A DNA stretch of 64,000 nucleotides. Origin: Constantimarinum furrinae (GTDB taxonomy: Bacteria > Bacteroidota > Bacteroidia > Flavobacteriales > Flavobacteriaceae). The translations under genes and the position numbers were made by a program. The notes under the pieces were generated by a model. That model made no database searches, was not told the DNA's origin, and saw nothing but the letters and a program-made list of their open reading frames with translations. The stretch is taken from NCBI RefSeq assembly GCF_014295415.1, contig NZ_CP052909.1, positions 1,612,001 to 1,676,000 of the forward strand. The letters run 5' to 3'. Positions 17,013-27,455 of the stretch are shown here, one piece after another (the stretch's first letter is position 1; every line of letters begins with the position of its first letter).

Positions 17013-18286
17013 TAGTCATACTTCGCTCCCCACAAGGTTTTTAGGTAATTTTTAATGGCGTTTTCTTTAGGATTATTCCCCGGAACATAAAATGTACTTG
17101 CTTTAATTTCTTCCGGTAAGAATTCATGGGGAGTAAAATTTCCCTCATAGTTGTGAGCGTATGCGTATTCCTTGCCATATCCCAGTTCCTTCATCAGTTT
17201 GGTTGGCGCATTTCGAATGGAAAGAGGAACTGAAAGATCACCGGTTTCCTGAACTTTTTTCTGTGCTTCATTTATCGCTATATATGAAGCATTACTTTTT
17301 GGTGAGGTAGCCAGGTAGATAGTACATTGACTCAATATAATTCGGGATTCAGGATAACCTATCGTTGTTACTGCCTGAAAGGTATTATTCGCCAAGACCA
17401 ACGCAGTGGGATTGGCATTTCCAATGTCTTCAGAAGCAAGTATTACCAGTCTTCTTGCAATGAATTTTACATCTTCACCACCTTCTATCATCCTAGCGAG
17501 CCAATAGACAGCGGCATTGGGATCACTTCCTCTAATCGATTTAATAAAGGCCGAAACTATATCGTAATGCTGTTCTCCTGTTTTGTCATACAGTACAGTG
17601 TTTTTCTGAACTTTCTGTAGTACGAGATCATTGGTTATGGTAACCAATTTCTTTTCTTCTGAAAGCACGATCAATTCTAATATGTTCAACAGTTTTCTGG
17701 CATCACCCCCGGAAAGACGCAACATAGCCTCCGTTTCCTTCAGTTTTATCTTCTTTTGGGCGAGAACTACATCTTCCGCAACAGCACGCTTTAAAAGTTG
17801 CTCCAGATCGTTTTTACTGAAAGGATTTAAAATGTACACCTGACATCGAGAAAGTAGGGCCGGAATTACTTCAAAACTGGGATTTTCAGTTGTAGCTCCT
17901 ATTAGGGTGACCCATCCTTTTTCTACCGCACCTAGTAGGGAGTCTTGTTGTGATTTACTAAATCTGTGAATTTCGTCTATAAATAAAATAGGGTTCTTTG
18001 CCGAGAACAAAGTATCACTTTTCTTAGCCTGCTCAATAACCTGCCGTACCGCAGCCACACCACTATCTACCGCACTTAGTTGATAAAATGGCCTGCCGGA
18101 TTGATTCGCGATAATGGACGCCAAGGTCGTCTTTCCCGTACCCGGAGGGCCCCAAAGGATCATCGAAGATAAAACCCCGGATCTAATTTGAGACGTCAGG
18201 GCTCCTTCTGGACCAACAAGGTGCTGCTGACTGATATAATCTTCCAGTGATTTAGGTCGTATCCGTTCTGCCAGAGGTGTGTTCAT
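17009..18286 (-). CDS. rarA: replication-associated recombination protein A (AAA+ ATPase)
   Basis: RarA/MgsA acts at stalled replication forks and is related to clamp-loader subunits. Walker A is [12 protein letters not shown] (about residues 45-56) and Walker B is [10 protein letters not shown], followed by the sensor I segment [12 protein letters not shown]. The C-terminal tetramerisation region contains [20 protein letters not shown] and is characteristic. The 425-residue length is normal. It converges tail to tail with the secreted unknown gene, sharing four bases, with no terminator between. Confidence 0.95.
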   Translation of the reverse strand: MNTPLAERIRPKSLEDYISQQHLVGPEGALTSQIRSGVLSSMILWGPPGTGKTTLASIIANQSGRPFYQLSAVDSGVAAVRQVIEQAKKSDTLFSAKNPILFIDEIHRFSKSQQDSLLGAVEKGWVTLIGATTENPSFEVIPALLSRCQVYILNPFSKNDLEQLLKRAVAEDVVLAQKKIKLKETEAMLRLSGGDARKLLNILELIVLSEEKKLVTITNDLVLQKVQKNTVLYDKTGEQHYDIVSAFIKSIRGSDPNAAVYWLARMIEGGEDVKFIARRLVILASEDIGNANPTALVLANNTFQAVTTIGYPESRIILSQCTIYLATSPKSNASYIAINEAQKKVQETGDLSVPLSIRNAPTKLMKELGYGKEYAYAHNYEGNFTPHEFLPEEIKASTFYVPGNNPKENAIKNYLKTLWGAKYDY

Positions 18287-18376
18287 TGAAGTTTAAAATT
18301 ACAATTTTATTGCTGTGCGAAGCATGACAATTTATCATAAATTTGATTTAGGAGTACTTTTTGAATAAAGAAACTT

Positions 18377-19132
18377 ATGCAAGCTCAGAACAAATTATAT
18401 TTTACGAATAGTACCGTCTTATATCCGTTGGCCTTTGTCGTGGCAATTTGGATCGTGTTCTGGGCGGAAGTGCGTTTTGGTTGGAATCTTAAATATTACG
18501 GGATATACCCTCAGCGGGTGGAGGGTCTCCGTGGAATTATTTTTGGACCTTTTATACATGGTAGTTTGAGTCATTTATTCAATAATTCCATTCCTTTATT
18601 TGTATTGAGTTCGGCGTTGTTCTATTTCTATAGAAGTATTAAATGGAAAGTGTTGCTTATTGGTATTCTGGTAACCGGTGTACTAACGTGGTGGATAGGA
18701 AGACCGGCATATCACATAGGTGCAAGTGGCGTCGTGTATTTGTTGGCTGCCTTTCTGTTCTTTAAAGGGATATTCTCTAAACAGTACCAACTTACAGCCC
18801 TGGCTTTTGTTGTCGTTTTTCTCTACGGAAGCTTGTTATGGTATGTTTTTCCTATAGACCCCAAAATTTCCTGGGAGGGTCATCTCTCCGGATTTCTTGT
18901 AGGGATTGCGCTTTCACTTATTTTCTGGAAAAATCCCATTGAGGCTAAAAAGTATGTCTGGGAACGGGCAGATTACGATCCTCAGGAAGATGAGTTCTTA
19001 AAGCATTTTGATGAGGATGGTAATTTTATTGAAACCAGGCCTGAAACTCCGGAGGAGCCGGTTGAGGCTCGAAAATCGTTTAAAATAAGATACCAATACA
19101 AATCAAATTCTGATCGAGACGATAGAAAATGA
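18377..19132 (+). CDS. rhomboid-family intramembrane serine protease
   Basis: This 251-residue protein has about six membrane segments. The catalytic Ser is in GASGVVYLLAAF, the partner His in SWEGHLSGFLVG, and the Asn-containing HGSLSHLFNNSIPLF forms the L1/TM2 element. Rhomboids cut other membrane proteins within the bilayer. A charged cytoplasmic tail of about 60 residues rich in Glu and Pro follows the last helix. Its stop codon abuts the stop of the convergent rlmB gene with no base between. The substrate is unknown. Confidence 0.92.
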   Translation: MQAQNKLYFTNSTVLYPLAFVVAIWIVFWAEVRFGWNLKYYGIYPQRVEGLRGIIFGPFIHGSLSHLFNNSIPLFVLSSALFYFYRSIKWKVLLIGILVTGVLTWWIGRPAYHIGASGVVYLLAAFLFFKGIFSKQYQLTALAFVVVFLYGSLLWYVFPIDPKISWEGHLSGFLVGIALSLIFWKNPIEAKKYVWERADYDPQEDEFLKHFDEDGNFIETRPETPEEPVEARKSFKIRYQYKSNSDRDDRK

Positions 19133-19870
19133 TCATTGCGTTCGCTGCCGTACAGTCTCATAGAGAAATACACCCGAAGCGACCGATACATTTAATGAGT
19201 TGATCTCACCAAGTAGGGGTAGGGCCGCCTTTTCATCAACAAGGTTTAATACAGAGTTTGACACTCCTTTACCTTCCGAACCCATGATTATGGCAATCCC
19301 CTGATTAAGGTTAGTTGTATAAATACTGTTCTTAGTCTTTTCAGTGGCTGCAATGGTCCGAATCCCTGATCCCTGTAGATAAAATATAGCATCTTTGATA
19401 TGATCTACTTTACAAATTGGGATATTAAAGATAGCACCGGCCGATGCTTTCACGGTATCCCCACTCACCGGAGCACCACCTTTTTTTTGAACGATTACAG
19501 CATGAACACCTGTACACTCGGCTGTGCGGAGTATGGCCCCGAAATTTCTAACGTCACTTATTTGATCAAGGACTAAAAAAAGAGGGAGCGTATTGGAAGC
19601 AAGTACTTCTTCTACTATAGTTTCAAGAGAATGAAACGCAATGGGTGAAGTAATCGCAACGATGCCTTGATGATTGCTGCGTGTTAATCGATCGAGTTTT
19701 TCGATGGGAACAAAGTTAATCGTAATATTTAATGATTCAATCTGCTTAACGATCGAATCAATTTTAGGGTTTTCAATTCCTTTTTGAATATAGACCTTAT
19801 CAAGATCAGTTTCTGACTTCAATGCCTCTATTACAGGGTAGATACCGAATATTAAATTTTCTTTCTTCAC
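19133..19870 (-). CDS. rlmB: 23S rRNA (guanosine-2'-O)-methyltransferase
   Basis: RlmB methylates the ribose of G2251 in the 23S P loop. The N-terminal substrate domain begins NLIFGIYPVIEAL. The SPOUT domain carries LRTAECTGVHAV, then VKASAGAIFNIPI, and the SAM-binding knot IIMGSEGKGVS with LNVSVASGVFLYE. The start codon is GTG at 19868-19870 (reading GTG AAG AAA); no nearby in-frame ATG fits. Length 245 residues is normal. Confidence 0.94.
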   Translation of the reverse strand: MKKENLIFGIYPVIEALKSETDLDKVYIQKGIENPKIDSIVKQIESLNITINFVPIEKLDRLTRSNHQGIVAITSPIAFHSLETIVEEVLASNTLPLFLVLDQISDVRNFGAILRTAECTGVHAVIVQKKGGAPVSGDTVKASAGAIFNIPICKVDHIKDAIFYLQGSGIRTIAATEKTKNSIYTTNLNQGIAIIMGSEGKGVSNSVLNLVDEKAALPLLGEINSLNVSVASGVFLYETVRQRTQ

Positions 19871-19903
19871 GAATATGATTTGTTAGGGGTAAAATTAAAA
19901 AAA

Positions 19904-19928
19904 CCATCCGCAAAAACGGATGGTTTTT
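19904..19928. terminator. bidirectional intrinsic terminator after the SusC/SusD operon
   Basis: A perfect 7-bp stem CCATCCG / CGGATGG encloses a CAAAAA loop. It is flanked by TTTTT on the plus strand and by a seven-base T run on the minus strand. It ends the minus-strand SusC-SusD-lipoprotein transcript just before rlmB. Confidence 0.9.
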
Positions 19929-19952
19929 AATAAATTATAAAATAAGTAACTA

Positions 19953-20528
19953 CTACATTGGTGGGTCACTAAATTCAACTTCCCAGTTGAACGCTTGTAA
20001 CAATCCTGCAGCTGTTAAAAGAACGCTATCTGTATTTGCGCCATTCCAGGTACCTGGAGCCTCCGGATCTTCCGGATCAGTTGGACAATTACAATTGGTT
20101 TGAACATAAGAATAAACTGTTCCATCTGTTGTAGTTGCAGTTCCGAAAAACTCAAAACTATCGCCAGATACAAATGTTGAAGCAGGAACTCCAAATGTGG
20201 TTGCCATATCGGCAGCTGTAAAGCTTACATCGAATGGGAAGGTAGTAGTACTTCTCCATGAAATAGTATCGGTAGACGCTCCGGTAAAGTATCCTCTTAC
20301 AGCAATATCGTAGTTTGCAATATTCCCGTTAGGATCCTCGGTCATAGCCGTAAAGCTAGCTGAAGCCGGATCTGCACCTGCGTTAAATTCAGGCATAGAA
20401 ACAAATTTTACGAATCCACCATTTCCTAGTTCGGGGAAGCGGTATTTATCTTCATCCTCGCAACTGGTAAGTGATGTTAACCCAACAAGTGCGATGATAG
20501 CTAATGTTATATATTTAAGGTTTTTCAT
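19953..20528 (-). CDS. surface-type lipoprotein, third gene of a SusC/SusD operon
   Basis: This 191-residue protein has a signal peptide and a lipobox ending TSC. The acidic run EDEDKY directly after the Cys matches the surface-export signal of Bacteroidota lipoproteins. The body is beta-rich (FVKFVSMPEFNAGADP, FTAMTEDPNGNI) and ends with a CNCP segment. It starts 18 bases after the SusD stop. In position it corresponds to SusE-like accessory binding proteins, but I cannot assign a family. The ligand is unknown. Confidence 0.75.
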   Translation of the reverse strand: MKNLKYITLAIIALVGLTSLTSCEDEDKYRFPELGNGGFVKFVSMPEFNAGADPASASFTAMTEDPNGNIANYDIAVRGYFTGASTDTISWRSTTTFPFDVSFTAADMATTFGVPASTFVSGDSFEFFGTATTTDGTVYSYVQTNCNCPTDPEDPEAPGTWNGANTDSVLLTAAGLLQAFNWEVEFSDPPM

Positions 20529-20546
20529 AATATAATTTTTTTTTGA

Positions 20547-22184
20547 TTAGTCTATAAATCCAGCTGGGTTAGTATCCCAGAATACTCTGGTTGTTGCTGG
20601 TTGTTGCTGAATATTAGGGTTACCATCTAATTCAGTATCAGGATATCTAAAGGCTCTTGGGAAAGGACCTGCAGGAATGATAGGAGCCTGAAGATTTGGA
20701 TACCCGGTTCTTCTGTATAGGTTATAAGGCTCTGTACCGTTACCCCATGCTGCCAAATAGTATTCTCTGGCGATAATTGCCAACTTACCATCGTTATTTG
20801 CTGCAGCATACTCTGCAAGCACTCGGGATACATAATCATTAATATCTCCATTGGTCATTTCAAATGGACCTGAATCAAGACCATCTGCAAAATCACGTAC
20901 TTTATTCATGCTTAAACGAATTCCTTCTTCAAGAAGTGTCGCTGCATTACCATTAGTTCCTAATGTTAGTGCTGCTTCAGCCAATGAGAATTTTGTAAAT
21001 GAAGCTAAGTAGAATGGTCGTATACCAGCTCCACCAAGGTTATCGGTAGTTGCTCTGGCCTGTTCGAAAAGGTCGCTGTCAAAAGCTCCTCCACCTGGGT
21101 AGATTCCATATACACTTCTTTTGAATCCGTCGTTTGGAAGACCTTCATCATCTGCATGATCACGTCCCCAGTATAAGTTACCAACATAACAGTAATCGTA
21201 GTTACTTAGATTACTTGCGCAAGGAAGGTTTGAACCAGATGGTGGTGCAGAATCCTGACGGTAGATATAATAACGTGTTCTAGGGTCAATCTCTCCTGTT
21301 TCAATGAAAGGAGGCTGATCATCACCTGCATTTAGAAGATCAAGGAAGTTATTACTCATTCTTTGACCTGCTCCAGCTGCTAAATAGCTTCCGGTAAAAA
21401 ACGGGTGTCTACTATCTGGCAATTCAGTTCCAGAAGCAGTATACATAAATTGGAAATCTTCAGAATTTTGATCGATGATGTTTCCGCTCTGAGCGCTGTT
21501 AATTCCAGCAGCTGCAGCAGAAGCATTAACCAATCTCATGTTTAAGTATCCTCTAATTTTCAATGAATTTGCAAGTGCAATCCAGTTTGCGGCATCAAAA
21601 GATCCGTAAAAGATATCTTCAGGAAGTCTTGCATTTGTCTGAATACCTAAGTTTAAATTAGCAATAGCTTCATCTAATAGATCAAGTTGTGCGTTGTAAA
21701 TGGTAGCACCGTCGTCAACCATCGGGTTAGGAAATTCAGATGGTTTGTTCGCTTGTGAAAAAGGTACATCTCCTACATAGTCAACTAATAACATATACGC
21801 ATAAGCTTCGATGATCTGAGCCATACCAACGTGGTAAGGAATACCACCTGCATCAAGCGTATTTTCATTTACGCCCAGCAAAAGATCGATATTAGCAAAC
21901 ATTTGATACGATTGAGCCCATTCTCCTTGAAGTGTGGTTTCAGTAACCGTACCATTATATGTACTAAATTGGTTTACCTGACGCGTAATTTGACGTGATG
22001 GCGCGCTATACCCTCCAACGATTCCGTTAAAAGTAAGCTGGATATCATTCAATATAAAGTTAGGGTCAGCAGATTCAACTGTAATGTTGTTAGGACTCAC
22101 TAAGAGTTCCAACTCTGAAGTTTCACAGCTTGTAAAGACAGCTATGAAGGCAGACAGAAGTGTTATTTTTAAAATATTTTTCAT
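20547..22184 (-). CDS. SusD/RagB-family nutrient-binding outer-membrane lipoprotein
   Basis: SusD-type lipoproteins form the lid of a SusC transporter and capture the nutrient at the cell surface. The signal peptide ends FTSC, giving a lipidated Cys at residue 20. The helical TPR-like core shows MAQIIEAYAYMLLVDYVGDVPFSQA (split: AQIIEAYAYMLLVDY and VGDVPFSQA) and a C-terminal half with FSLAEAAL and YYLAAWGNGTEPYNLYRR, features of the SusD-like_2 branch. The 545-residue length fits. It lies 78 bases after susC. No glycoside hydrolase, peptidase or regulator lies nearby, so the substrate cannot be predicted. Confidence 0.93.
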   Translation of the reverse strand: MKNILKITLLSAFIAVFTSCETSELELLVSPNNITVESADPNFILNDIQLTFNGIVGGYSAPSRQITRQVNQFSTYNGTVTETTLQGEWAQSYQMFANIDLLLGVNENTLDAGGIPYHVGMAQIIEAYAYMLLVDYVGDVPFSQANKPSEFPNPMVDDGATIYNAQLDLLDEAIANLNLGIQTNARLPEDIFYGSFDAANWIALANSLKIRGYLNMRLVNASAAAAGINSAQSGNIIDQNSEDFQFMYTASGTELPDSRHPFFTGSYLAAGAGQRMSNNFLDLLNAGDDQPPFIETGEIDPRTRYYIYRQDSAPPSGSNLPCASNLSNYDYCYVGNLYWGRDHADDEGLPNDGFKRSVYGIYPGGGAFDSDLFEQARATTDNLGGAGIRPFYLASFTKFSLAEAALTLGTNGNAATLLEEGIRLSMNKVRDFADGLDSGPFEMTNGDINDYVSRVLAEYAAANNDGKLAIIAREYYLAAWGNGTEPYNLYRRTGYPNLQAPIIPAGPFPRAFRYPDTELDGNPNIQQQPATTRVFWDTNPAGFID

Positions 22185-22262
22185 GATTTGAATATTGTTT
22201 ATTAATGTATTCAGTAGTAAAACAGTTTAGAAACTGTTTTACTACCTCATTATACATATTTT

Positions 22263-25200
22263 TTAAAATGTTGCTTTAACGCTAAATGAGTAACGCTTAG
22301 ATGAAGGTCCAGTCTGGAAGTCTAATCCAGCACCATTACCTACACCTGTACTCAATGCCTCAGGGTCAAAATTAAACGCTTGAGGAATGTTAAATGTTCT
22401 AACATATAAGTTCTGTCCGGAAAGTGCAAATGTTACGGTTCCGAATGGAGTTTTATCTAACATTTTTTCAGATAGATTGTAAGATAATGAAACCTCTCTC
22501 AATCGTAAGTGAGAAGCATCATAGATACCTTGACCAACAGGATCTACCAAGTTGATAAAGAATACATCATTCGCTCCAATCTGAATTGTGTTCTCAATAA
22601 AGTTTCCGTTTGCGTCGGTAAGTGGCTGTCCTGTGTTAGGGTTAGCCAAGATACCTGGAATAACATAACTTCCTTCTCTGTTGTCTACGTTAACGGTAGT
22701 TACACCACGACGGTAGTACTGAGACGCTGTTTGTGAAAAGATATCTCCTCCGTGTTGGTACTCAAGCTGAGCAGACAATGAAAGACCTTTATAACTGAAG
22801 GTGTTTATTGTTGTCATGTTCCAGTCTGGGTTAGGATCACCTACAGTCTCATCCGGTAAACTTAAGTTTGCACTATCAATAATTTTTCCATCGATAGGGT
22901 TAATAAGCAATACACCTTCAACACCAACATTGGTAATTCCAAGTGGGTTCTCCGGAGTATTATTTCCCGGATCGTATCGAGCAGCGTAGTTACCTTTAAT
23001 TACACCTAAAGGCTCACCTTCAGAAGCATAGTTACCTAATCCAATAAATCCAGCATATGGGAAAGCTTCAAGACCACCAAGGTCAATTACTTCGTTTTCA
23101 TACGCAGTGAAGTTATTTCTGATAGACCATGTAAAATCATCTGTACGAAGAGGAATCACGTCAAACCCAATTTCTAGACCTTTAATTTCACTTTCTGCAA
23201 TGTTATCATTGATGGCAGTAAAACCGGTAGAAGGGTTAATAGGACGATTTACAATCTGATCCTCAATATTTCTCTTATACACTGTTGCATCTAAAGTTAA
23301 TCTTCTGCTGAATAATTCAGCTTCAACACCAACTTCAAATTCCTTCTGTAATTCAGGCTTCAAATCTGGATTTGCAGCAGTTGAAGGAAGTGAGTTAATT
23401 GTAGTTCCGTTTCCATTAGGCTGAATAAACGCATTCGGCGTAGTAGCAAGAACTGCTCTTGTTCCATACAACCCAGGGAATCGGGCAGATGTACCGTATG
23501 CAGCACGGAATTTCAATAAATTCAAAGCTCCAGAAGTACTTACACCATCCAAAGATGTAGGTAAGAATGATAACGAAGCTCCAGGATAGAAGATAGATCT
23601 GTTATCTTGCTCAACATTCGATCCCCAGTCATTTCTTCCTGAAAGTGTTAAGAATAAGAAATTATCGTAGTCAAAAGATGCTTCAGCATAAGCTCCCAAA
23701 ATGTTACGCTCTAATCTGTAATCAAGATTTCCTGCAACAGGGTCAATGTTGGTTTGACTTGAGAAGTTATTGTGGTTAAAGAAATTAAATACAATCTGAC
23801 CTGTACTTGCAATACCAAACTGCTCATATTCGTCTCTTCTTGCGTTGAAACCTACAGTAGCATCTAAACCAAAAGTATCAGTAATTTCAAGATTGTTAAA
23901 ACTGAAACTTAAGTTGTGGTCAAAGATAAAGTTTGTTCCTTCAGTAGTTCTTAAATAACCACCATTGTTATAAGGAGCAGTTACGTTTCCTTTTGCAACA
24001 CGGAATTCCTGGAATTCAGTATACGTATCCAATCCAAATCGGTATGCTGCGATAATGTTATCTGAAATCTCATAAGAAGACGATAACTTACCGTAGAAAC
24101 GGTTCGTGTTTTGCTCCAATCCAGCATAGTTCAACAACCAGTATGGGTTTTCCTGATCACCACGGTAGTATACGCTGGCTCCTGTGTTAGGATCGGCGAA
24201 TGGTAAATTTGGAAGATCCACGTTACGAGGGATGAATAACAATCGGGTAAAGATCGATAAGGCCCCGGCCGCGTTGTTGGCAGCAATTGGAGGAGTATTA
24301 ACGGTTAAGCTACTAAAGTTAGCAGTACCGTCGAATGAAAATTTATTAGAAAGTTTTGTAGAACCACCCATACCTATATTGTAACGGGTTAAACCGTTAT
24401 TCGGGATGTATCCGTCCTCTGTAGTATATCCAAAGTTTATGTTATATCGGCTTCCACCATCTCCTGGTGATCCTGAAACGTTTACAGAAGTTGCATGCCC
24501 AATACCGGTTCTAAAAAAGTCCTTTACGTTATCTTTCGCTGCAACGTAAGGAATTTCAAGATCTACAAATTGTGGGAACGGGTTAGTGTTGATGTCACCT
24601 AAACCTGCGTAAGGGTGAGCGATCATAATTCCTGCATCAAGTCTTCCTCCCCAGTTTCCTACGAAACCAGCGTTAGGAGTATTGTCAGACCCTTGTCCGT
24701 ACTCATTCTGATAGTCAGGTAAGTTTGAAATTTCGGTAATGTAAACAGACTGAGAAAGTGTTACCTCAAATTTCTTGTTAAGGCTCTTTTTGCTTCCGTT
24801 CTTGGTTGTGATCAATACAACACCGTTTCTACCTTGCTGACCATAAAGTACAGCGGCACTAAGACCTTTAAGGATTTGAACAGATTCAATGTTGTTCGGA
24901 TCTAAATCAAGGAAACGGCTACTTACTACAGTGTTACCTCCAGCAAAGCCTGTTTGCTGATTGGATCCACCGTCGAAAGGAACACCATCCACAACAAATA
25001 ATGGCTGGTTGCTTCCGTTAATCGAACTCTTAGAACGAATGGTGAAGTTTGTTCCACCTCCGGTTGCACCACTGGTTCCAGTAATTTGAACCCCGGCAAC
25101 CTTACCGTTCAATGTTCTTACAACATCAGACTCAGGTTTGTTTTCTACGGCTTCAGCTTCAAGAGTACTTACAGCATAACCAAGTGCTTTCTTCTCTCTT

Positions 25201-25538
25201 GGAATACCATATCCGGTTACTATAACCTCATCTAACACTTCACCCTCTTCCATTTGAAGGTTGATTCTGTTAGTACTTGCGGTTACAGCTCTTTCTACGG
25301 TGTTGAAACCTACGTAACTAAATACAAGCGTTTGGCCTACATTTGCCTGAATGGAAAAATTTCCATCAAAATCAGACTGAGTACCACTGGTCGTACCTTT
25401 TACGATAATGTTAACCCCAGGAAGAGGTGTAGCTGAATTATCAGTCACCGTACCTGTGATTGTTTTTTCTTGTGCGAACGTGAGTTGCACTACAAACGCT
25501 AGTAAAAGCGTTAAAATTCCACTAAACTTTGTTCTCAT
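22263..25538 (-). CDS. SusC/RagA-family TonB-linked outer-membrane transporter
   Basis: This 1091-residue protein starts at the ATG at 25536-25538 (MRTKFSGI, followed by a signal peptide ending FAQ). A longer in-frame start at 25595 would put a non-signal segment in front and is rejected. Domains in order are a carboxypeptidase-like regulatory domain (about residues 25-95, TITGTVTDNSATPLPGVNI), a plug with the SusC signature GYGIPREKKALGYAV and VVDGVPFD, and a 22-strand barrel ending in the aromatic C terminus KATF. It imports a bulky nutrient with TonB energy and pairs with the downstream SusD. The substrate is unknown. Confidence 0.95.
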   Translation of the reverse strand: MRTKFSGILTLLLAFVVQLTFAQEKTITGTVTDNSATPLPGVNIIVKGTTSGTQSDFDGNFSIQANVGQTLVFSYVGFNTVERAVTASTNRINLQMEEGEVLDEVIVTGYGIPREKKALGYAVSTLEAEAVENKPESDVVRTLNGKVAGVQITGTSGATGGGTNFTIRSKSSINGSNQPLFVVDGVPFDGGSNQQTGFAGGNTVVSSRFLDLDPNNIESVQILKGLSAAVLYGQQGRNGVVLITTKNGSKKSLNKKFEVTLSQSVYITEISNLPDYQNEYGQGSDNTPNAGFVGNWGGRLDAGIMIAHPYAGLGDINTNPFPQFVDLEIPYVAAKDNVKDFFRTGIGHATSVNVSGSPGDGGSRYNINFGYTTEDGYIPNNGLTRYNIGMGGSTKLSNKFSFDGTANFSSLTVNTPPIAANNAAGALSIFTRLLFIPRNVDLPNLPFADPNTGASVYYRGDQENPYWLLNYAGLEQNTNRFYGKLSSSYEISDNIIAAYRFGLDTYTEFQEFRVAKGNVTAPYNNGGYLRTTEGTNFIFDHNLSFSFNNLEITDTFGLDATVGFNARRDEYEQFGIASTGQIVFNFFNHNNFSSQTNIDPVAGNLDYRLERNILGAYAEASFDYDNFLFLTLSGRNDWGSNVEQDNRSIFYPGASLSFLPTSLDGVSTSGALNLLKFRAAYGTSARFPGLYGTRAVLATTPNAFIQPNGNGTTINSLPSTAANPDLKPELQKEFEVGVEAELFSRRLTLDATVYKRNIEDQIVNRPINPSTGFTAINDNIAESEIKGLEIGFDVIPLRTDDFTWSIRNNFTAYENEVIDLGGLEAFPYAGFIGLGNYASEGEPLGVIKGNYAARYDPGNNTPENPLGITNVGVEGVLLINPIDGKIIDSANLSLPDETVGDPNPDWNMTTINTFSYKGLSLSAQLEYQHGGDIFSQTASQYYRRGVTTVNVDNREGSYVIPGILANPNTGQPLTDANGNFIENTIQIGANDVFFINLVDPVGQGIYDASHLRLREVSLSYNLSEKMLDKTPFGTVTFALSGQNLYVRTFNIPQAFNFDPEALSTGVGNGAGLDFQTGPSSKRYSFSVKATF

Positions 25539-25658
25539 TTTATAATTTATTTGAATTAGCCAATGCCAAAAATCACAATAAAAAGTTAAATACACAACTT
25601 TTTAAACTTAAATTTTGGTTTTTTTTTTACTGAATTGCTAAGCTATTGTTAGGATTTA

Positions 25659-27356
25659 TCAAAATCGTGAAGTGAGACTGAGGTGGATTTTTGTATTGGA
25701 AAAATTAAAATTTTGATTATCCGAATTTCCATTGGCGATATTAAATTTAAAAACCCCTGCCTTGGTTTGCATGCCCAGCCCAATACCGAAGCTATAGAGC
25801 TTTTCTTTCATAGCAAATAATTGATTTTCAAAATAGGCCAAATCGATAATACTGTGAAGATAAATGCCTTCATTGAACTGGTATCGATATTCGGTATTCA
25901 GTACTGCAAAAGCCGTCGCATCTATACTGTTTTCATCAAAGCCTCTAATGCTGGTGATACCGCCAAATCTAAAAAGTTCGTTGGTGAGGTATGTGTCACT
26001 AATTAATAAACTAGAACTGTTCTGTAAAAAGATTGAATTTCTGAAATTAAGATTAAATATAGTTGAAGCTACTACCGATAATCGGAGCTGATCCTCTTGT
26101 ACTCCTTTTTGATCCCTTGTGCCTATTTCACTATCTAACAGAACAAGTGTCTTTATGGGAAATAAAGTGCTTCTTTGAGGCTTTTGAAAACTAATACCTC
26201 CAATTAGGAAATTCGATGTATAATCTTCTATAGGAATTCCTGCAACCTGATCATCGAGTAGGTTGCTGGATTCATATCCTTTATAGCCCGAATACACCGA
26301 AGATGAAGGATTAATTTGATAAGTGAGTCTTGCCATTTGTTCGGTGGTGACAAAGGAGCTGTCTCGTTTAAAGATTTTTAATTCGAGACTTACACCAAAT
26401 GGTGTTCTAAACAAATAAGGCATAGTTGTCCTTACTCTGAAATTTTGCTGTTCATTACCATCGGCCTTGTAGTTTATAAGTAATTGTTCTCCAAAGTTCA
26501 AATTATTATTTAACTCCAGATTTAGGTAGCCGTTAAATTCCAACCTGTTGGTTTCTTCATCGGTGGCAAATCCCAGTATACCGTCGAACAAATTATTGTT
26601 ACGTTTTTCGAGATAGAAATAAACCACGGTTTCATTGTCTCTAAACAAGACTTCAGGTGCCTTTAGGGAATTTACAAAGCCAAGACTGTTTAGCGCATCG
26701 TTTTGTGCAATTAGTTTGGGCCTATTGAATTTTTTACCGGTCTTTACTCCAGCGTAATATCTTAGAAATGATCTTGGAAATTTCTCATAACCTTTAACAA
26801 TAAGGGAGTCAATTGTTCTGCTGGATCCGCGTTCCAGACTTAGTTCGACACTTATAGATCCGTCGGCATTCTTCAAAATGTTGGAAAGGCCCAGTCTTGC
26901 GAACGCATCTCCATTCTCAGTTTTTATAGCATTTAATTTCTGAAGGGATTGTTCGAAGGTTTGGAAATCGAGGAGAAAATATTCGGCTCCCACCTCATTG
27001 GAAATTCTGGCAAGCTCTTTTTTGCTGAATTCTTCCTCTTTATAATATACCTTAATATGAGAGGATTTTCTTCCGAAGAAATACCGTGCTGTAAAACTGC
27101 TGTCTGTGGTCTTCTCTAGTGACCGTAACTCACTTTCTAGATAACCTATACTTTGAAGTTTAAATACAAGAGTGTCGGCTTCCTTCTTTAAAGTGAGATA
27201 ATCCTTAAACACCGATTGGACATTCAGGGAATCGAGCAGTGATTCAGAAACGGGTTTTTCGGCTTTAACGATAAGGGTAAATTCCTGAGAATATACATAC
27301 TGAAAAAATGCAGTATATATATTAAGGTATAAAAAAATGTAAAAAATATGTCTCAA
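25659..27356 (-). CDS. Omp85-family outer-membrane protein (BamA/TamA-like)
   Basis: This 565-residue protein has a signal peptide ending VYSQ, then POTRA-like modules (for example LIVKGYEKFPRSFLRYYAGVKTG, the last one before the barrel, split as LIVKGYEKFPRSFL and RYYAGVKTG). A C-terminal barrel follows, with the Omp85 motif IRGFDENS and a final SRF. Omp85 proteins insert or export outer-membrane or surface proteins. It is too short for BamA and lacks its five-POTRA layout, so a TamA-like or ShlB-like role is more likely. The start codon is TTG at 27354-27356; no in-frame ATG exists before the signal peptide. It diverges from rpsL. Confidence 0.85.
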   Translation of the reverse strand: MRHIFYIFLYLNIYTAFFQYVYSQEFTLIVKAEKPVSESLLDSLNVQSVFKDYLTLKKEADTLVFKLQSIGYLESELRSLEKTTDSSFTARYFFGRKSSHIKVYYKEEEFSKKELARISNEVGAEYFLLDFQTFEQSLQKLNAIKTENGDAFARLGLSNILKNADGSISVELSLERGSSRTIDSLIVKGYEKFPRSFLRYYAGVKTGKKFNRPKLIAQNDALNSLGFVNSLKAPEVLFRDNETVVYFYLEKRNNNLFDGILGFATDEETNRLEFNGYLNLELNNNLNFGEQLLINYKADGNEQQNFRVRTTMPYLFRTPFGVSLELKIFKRDSSFVTTEQMARLTYQINPSSSVYSGYKGYESSNLLDDQVAGIPIEDYTSNFLIGGISFQKPQRSTLFPIKTLVLLDSEIGTRDQKGVQEDQLRLSVVASTIFNLNFRNSIFLQNSSSLLISDTYLTNELFRFGGITSIRGFDENSIDATAFAVLNTEYRYQFNEGIYLHSIIDLAYFENQLFAMKEKLYSFGIGLGMQTKAGVFKFNIANGNSDNQNFNFSNTKIHLSLTSRF

Positions 27357-27455
27357 AAACCGCTTTTTCTGTGTTGTAAAACTAACGCTTCCATGTGGTT
27401 TTTAATATCTCAGTATCAAAATAATAAATCGGCTAAGAAAATAACAATAGGAAGG

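Noticed and set aside
20627-21187. Minus-strand frames overlapping SusD in another register
   Set aside because: They share the strand but not the frame of a complete SusD and lack any recognisable feature.
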